The translations under genes and the position numbers were made by a program. Positions 4,378 through 6,303 of a DNA stretch of 6,303 bases are shown one piece after another (positions within the stretch are counted from its first letter, which is position 1; every line of letters starts with the position of its first letter). Below the pieces are notes generated by a model. That model made no database searches. It was not told the DNA's origin and saw nothing but the letters and a program-made list of their open reading frames with translations. Source of the stretch: Actinomycetota bacterium (lineage in GTDB: Bacteria; Actinomycetota; Acidimicrobiia; IMCC26256; JACDBD01); the NCBI GenBank assembly GCA_013695115.1, contig JACDBD010000266.1, positions 1 to 6,303 on the forward strand. The letters run 5' to 3'.

Positions 4378-5604
4378 GTGAGCGTCCGCCAGGTCGACCT
4401 GAACGACGCCGACACCTTCGTCGCCGGCGTTCCCCACGAGTGGTTCGCGTGGTTGCGCGAGGAGGATCCGGTCCACCGGAACCCCGAGCTCGACGGGTCG
4501 GGCTTCTGGGCCGTGACCCGCTACGACGACGTCGTGACCGTGTCGCGCGACCCCGGGCTCTTCTCCTCGTGGCAAGGCTCGGCGCTCGTCGCTGACCTCC
4601 CGCCCGACGACCTCGAGGGGATGCGGCTCCAGCTGATCCACATGGACCCGCCCGAGCACACCGCCCTCCGGGCCATCGTCAACCGCGCCTTCACCCCTCG
4701 GATGATCGCGTCGCTGCGCGACCACGTGGCCGAGTTGACGACCGAGATCGTCGACGCGGTCGCGCCCAAGGGGGAATGCGACTTCGTCACCGAGGTCGCG
4801 GCGGAGCTGCCGCTCCAGGTGATCGCCGAGACGCTCGGCGTCCCCCGCGAAGACCGCTGGCGGCTGTTCGACTGGAGCAACCGCCTGATCGGGATGGAGG
4901 ACCCGGAGTACGGCTCCGAGGACGCCGCCGAGGCCGACATCACCGCCAAGGTCGCGCTGGTGGAGATGTTCCAGTACGCCCACGAGCTGGCCGAGCGCAA
5001 GCGGACCGAGCCGGCCGGCGACCTGTGCAGCGTCCTGGTGCATGCCGAGGTCGATGGCCGTCGCCTCACTGACATCGAGTTCAACATGTTCTTCTTCCTG
5101 CTCGTGATCGCCGGGAACGAGACGACCCGCAACCTGATCTCGGGCGGGCTCCAGGCGCTGTGCGAGCACCCTGAAGCGCGCACCCGTCTCCTCGCCGACC
5201 CCGCCCTCCTGCCGACCACGGTCGAGGAGATGCTGCGATGGGTCAGCCCGGTCATGCAGTTCCGCCGCACCGCGACCCGCGACACCGAGCTCGCCGGCCG
5301 GGAGATCGCCCAGGGCGACAAGGTCGTCGTGTACTACGGGTCGGCCAACCGCGACGCCGGCGTGTTCGGCCCGACCGCCGACCGCTTCGACGGGGCCCGG
5401 GCCCCCAACAACCACCTGGCCTTCGGGTTCGGCACCCACTTCTGCCTGGGCGCCAGCCTGGCCCGGCTCGAGATCCGCACGATGTTCGCCGAGCTCCTCG
5501 GCCGCCTCCCCGATCTGGAGTTGGCGGGCGCGCCCGAGCGGCTGCGGTCCAGTTTCATCAACGGGATCAAGCACCTCCCGGTGCGCTTCACACCCGCGCC
5601 CTGA
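4378..5604 (+). CDS. Cytochrome P450, CYP124/125/142-like, 408 aa
   Basis: Heme-thiolate monooxygenase inserting one oxygen of O2 into a substrate C-H bond. All hallmark motifs are present: HMDPPEH (88-94) with H94-x3-R98 of the C helix contacting heme; the I-helix oxygen-activation motif AGNETT (245-250) followed by RN; the K-helix E284-x-x-R287; and the heme loop FGFGTHFCLG (349-358) with C356 as iron ligand. The length is normal for a soluble bacterial P450. AGNETTRN and the ending FINGIKHLPVRF resemble actinobacterial CYP124, CYP125 and CYP142, which hydroxylate the terminal methyl of cholesterol or branched lipids; this substrate class is an inference. GTG 4378 is the first possible start after an in-frame stop at 4291; AGGAG at 4331-4335 is too far to serve it. 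No ferredoxin or reductase partner is in the window. The gene follows the small membrane protein by 52 bp. Confidence 0.94.
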   Translation: MSVRQVDLNDADTFVAGVPHEWFAWLREEDPVHRNPELDGSGFWAVTRYDDVVTVSRDPGLFSSWQGSALVADLPPDDLEGMRLQLIHMDPPEHTALRAIVNRAFTPRMIASLRDHVAELTTEIVDAVAPKGECDFVTEVAAELPLQVIAETLGVPREDRWRLFDWSNRLIGMEDPEYGSEDAAEADITAKVALVEMFQYAHELAERKRTEPAGDLCSVLVHAEVDGRRLTDIEFNMFFFLLVIAGNETTRNLISGGLQALCEHPEARTRLLADPALLPTTVEEMLRWVSPVMQFRRTATRDTELAGREIAQGDKVVVYYGSANRDAGVFGPTADRFDGARAPNNHLAFGFGTHFCLGASLARLEIRTMFAELLGRLPDLELAGAPERLRSSFINGIKHLPVRFTPAP

Positions 5605-5628
5605 GTCCCAGGTTCTGGTTAATTGGGG

Positions 5629-5640
5629 GCCAGGCCTGGC
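5629..5640. repeat. 12-bp perfect palindrome
   Basis: GCCAGGCCTGGC, 25 nt after the P450 stop, sharing its last three bases with the CRP-type inverted repeat. It could be a second operator or help end P450 transcription. The observation is direct; the role is open. Confidence 0.4.
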
Positions 5641-5659
5641 TGTGACATGAGTCACAGCC
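5638..5659. promoter_or_regulatory. CRP/GlxR-type operator, TGTGA-N6-TCACA
   Basis: GGCTGTGAC (5638-5646) and GTCACAGCC (5651-5659) are perfect 9-bp arms around ATGA. The core TGTGA (5641-5645), CATGAG, TCACA (5652-5656) is an exact match to the consensus of CRP-family cAMP-responsive regulators, including M. tuberculosis CRP (Rv3676) and corynebacterial GlxR. It lies 198 nt before the Rpf-like start. CRP control of rpfA (M. tuberculosis) and GlxR control of rpf genes (Corynebacterium) are established, so the context fits. An alternative is a terminator hairpin for the P450 gene, but no U-tract follows. Confidence 0.6.
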
Positions 5660-5729
5660 GTGTAGTTCCGGTGGTTACTCGCCAGTAGGTTTCGGCGACC
5701 GCCCCCAGTGGCAACTACCGTTGGCGATC

Positions 5730-5781
5730 AGAAAGCCGGGCTCGCGGCGTCGAGCGGCGGAGTTCCTGTTCTTGGCTTTCT
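5730..5781 (+). promoter_or_regulatory. Foldable 5' leader element of the Rpf-like gene
   Basis: AGAAAGCCGGG (5730-5740) can pair with CTTGGCTTTCT (5771-5781): 8 perfect pairs, then two G-U and one G-C pair. The 30-nt interior has its own small stem, CTCG (5741-5744) with CGAG (5751-5754). The 3' arm is pyrimidine-rich and continues TTCCC, loosely like a terminator. Leaders of rpf genes in actinobacteria often carry RNA switches, but this one does not show the conserved c-di-AMP (ydaO) riboswitch blocks by eye. It may be an attenuator or a new leader type. Confidence 0.4.
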
Positions 5782-5811
5782 TCCCTAAATCCCCGGTTTG
5801 TGGCCGCGCGC

Positions 5812-5829
5812 GGTCCCGGCCCGGGGGCC
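5812..5829 (+). repeat. GC-rich hairpin just upstream of the Rpf-like ribosome site
   Basis: GGTCCC (5812-5817) can pair with GGGGCC (5824-5829), with one U-G pair and a 6-nt loop, 11 nt before AGGAGG. A neighbouring 10-bp palindrome CCGCGCGCGG (5804-5813) overlaps it and would compete. Together they could hold the leader in alternative folds. GC-rich sequence gives such stems easily by chance. Confidence 0.25.
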
Positions 5830-5840
5830 CCCATCCCTCC

Positions 5841-5846
5841 AGGAGG
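5841..5846 (+). promoter_or_regulatory. Strong Shine-Dalgarno sequence fixing the start at 5854
   Basis: AGGAGG with a 7-nt spacer to ATG 5854, the best ribosome binding site in the window. It settles the start of the Rpf-like gene. Confidence 0.8.
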
Positions 5847-5853
5847 AACGTCC

Positions 5854-6303
5854 ATGCGTACCCGACTCGCATTGGCTGTCGGTCCGGCGGTGCTGGCCCT
5901 CGGCCTCGCCGTCGCCGTCACCCAGATCGCCCGAGGAGACAACCTCGCATCCGGGGAGCGTCCCGATTCGGGGCGGCCGGCCGCCGCCCCGGAAACCACC
6001 GTCTACGGCGACGCCCAGGCCGTCCAGCAGGGCGCGGCCGCAGCCGCCTATGCCGATGCCATGGCCCAGGCCGAGATCCAGCGGTACTGGCAGCTGATGG
6101 ACGACGCCCGCCGGGCCGAGGCCGCCCGCCAAGCCGAGGCCGCCGCCCAGTCCCGCCAGCAGGGCTCGGGCTCGGCCCGGAGCCGCTGCGCCGGCGGCCT
6201 GGCCTGCATCCGGGAGTGCGAGTCGCACGGTAACTACGGCGCCGTGAGCAGCAGCGGCACCTATAGGGGCGCCTACCAGTTCGACCAGAGGACCTGGGAG
6301 TCG
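5854..6303 (+). CDS. Secreted Rpf-like transglycosylase (resuscitation-promoting factor family), 3'-partial
   Basis: First 150 residues of an exported peptidoglycan-cleaving enzyme; the frame runs off the right edge without a stop. Order: signal peptide or N-terminal anchor (MRTRLALAVGPAVLALGLAVAV, arginines then a hydrophobic core, residues 1-22), no lipobox cysteine; Pro/Gly/Ala-rich stretch (28-52); Ala/Gln/Glu/Arg-rich helical, probably coiled-coil region (54-103); Gly/Ser hinge (104-110); then the start of the catalytic domain. That domain shows C122-E123 followed by SHGNY, and TYRGAYQFDQRTWES (136-150), the Rpf/transglycosylase core. E123 matches the catalytic glutamate next to cysteine in M. 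tuberculosis RpfB (CEAGGNW). Rpf proteins cleave cell-wall glycan and help wake dormant cells. A downstream domain, such as a second cysteine, is beyond the window. The gene has its own long leader with a CRP-type site. An ordinary housekeeping wall hydrolase is the alternative role. Confidence 0.9.
   Translation, partial: MRTRLALAVGPAVLALGLAVAVTQIARGDNLASGERPDSGRPAAAPETTVYGDAQAVQQGAAAAAYADAMAQAEIQRYWQLMDDARRAEAARQAEAAAQSRQQGSGSARSRCAGGLACIRECESHGNYGAVSSSGTYRGAYQFDQRTWES

Larger units (their letters stand above)
5605..5853. other. 249-bp non-coding region between the P450 and Rpf-like genes
   Basis: The largest gap in the window. It holds, in order, a 12-bp palindrome (5629-5640), a 9-bp inverted repeat with a CRP-type core (5638-5659), an imperfect TACT-N4-AGTA palindrome (5676-5687), a long-range 11-bp stem (5730-5781), a pyrimidine-rich run (about 5763-5785), a GC-rich hairpin (5812-5829) and a perfect Shine-Dalgarno sequence. 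No convincing small ORF is seen. Its length and folding suggest a regulated promoter plus a leader RNA for the downstream gene. Confidence 0.6.

Noticed and set aside
4370..4381. Three-codon ORF ATG-CCG-GGG-TGA overlapping the P450 GTG
   Set aside because: Such tiny frames occur by chance at GTGA starts; nothing supports translation.
957..5604. The four oxidoreductases as one biosynthetic gene cluster
   Set aside because: Genes alternate strands, have separate promoters and lack any core biosynthetic enzyme, transporter or carrier protein, so a shared pathway is not supported.
4303..5655. 450-codon minus-strand open frame opposite the P450 gene
   Set aside because: Fully antisense to a P450 with every hallmark motif; its composition is that of a shadow frame.
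5676..5687. TACT-N4-AGTA imperfect palindrome as an operator
   Set aside because: Only 4-bp arms; expected by chance in a region of this size. Mentioned in the non-coding entry only.
5605..5853. c-di-AMP (ydaO) riboswitch before the Rpf-like gene
   Set aside because: This was the expected element for an rpf leader, but the conserved blocks (such as GGGUGAAUC and CAGCUAACC) are not seen. A covariance search would be needed to rule out a divergent form.

Overview
The window is very GC-rich, densely coded DNA with GTG and ATG starts. It carries a resuscitation-promoting-factor-like (Rpf) wall hydrolase, an F420/FMN luciferase-like monooxygenase, a P450 resembling the CYP124/125/142 group and an AurF-like diiron oxygenase. 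This gene content points to a free-living Actinomycetota chromosome, possibly class Acidimicrobiia; the class is an inference from style and content, not a proof. There are no tRNA or rRNA genes, no CRISPR array and no transposase.

Layout, left to right. (1) 3-929, +: C-terminal part of a phytoene-dehydrogenase/PYROXD2-like FAD oxidoreductase that enters from the left edge. (2) 957-1280, +: a small protein made of two tandem helix-turn-helix-like repeats. (3) 1285-2271, -: an AurF-like diiron oxygenase, convergent with (2); a GC-rich hairpin covers both stop codons. (4) 2272-2357: a short AT-rich divergent promoter region with four 8-bp direct repeats. (5) 2358-2966, +: a TetR-family regulator. 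(6) 2963-3874, -: a luciferase-like flavin oxidoreductase whose stop overlaps the TetR stop by 4 bp. (7) 3963-4325, +: a small single-pass membrane protein of unknown function. (8) 4378-5604, +: a cytochrome P450. (9) 5605-5853: a 249-bp non-coding region with a perfect CRP-type site and a foldable leader. (10) 5854 to the right edge, +: a secreted Rpf-like transglycosylase, cut off by the window end. This last gene has no stop codon inside the window.

How the genes relate. Four oxidoreductases of different chemistry (FAD, diiron, flavin/F420, heme) sit close together, but alternating strands argue against one operon. The only clear regulatory pairing is the TetR gene with the divergent diiron oxygenase. 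The Rpf-like gene has its own promoter region. Its TGTGA-N6-TCACA site recalls the known CRP (Rv3676) control of rpfA in Mycobacterium tuberculosis and GlxR control of rpf genes in Corynebacterium.

A recurring architectural signal: several genes lack a Shine-Dalgarno sequence and instead have a -10-like hexamer exactly 6 nt before the start codon. This is what leaderless mRNAs look like. Only the small membrane protein and the Rpf-like gene have good Shine-Dalgarno sequences. I did not find a convincing wholly new multi-gene system. The most interesting items are regulatory: the CRP site and leader of the Rpf-like gene, the four-repeat divergent promoter, and the hairpin over the convergent stops.
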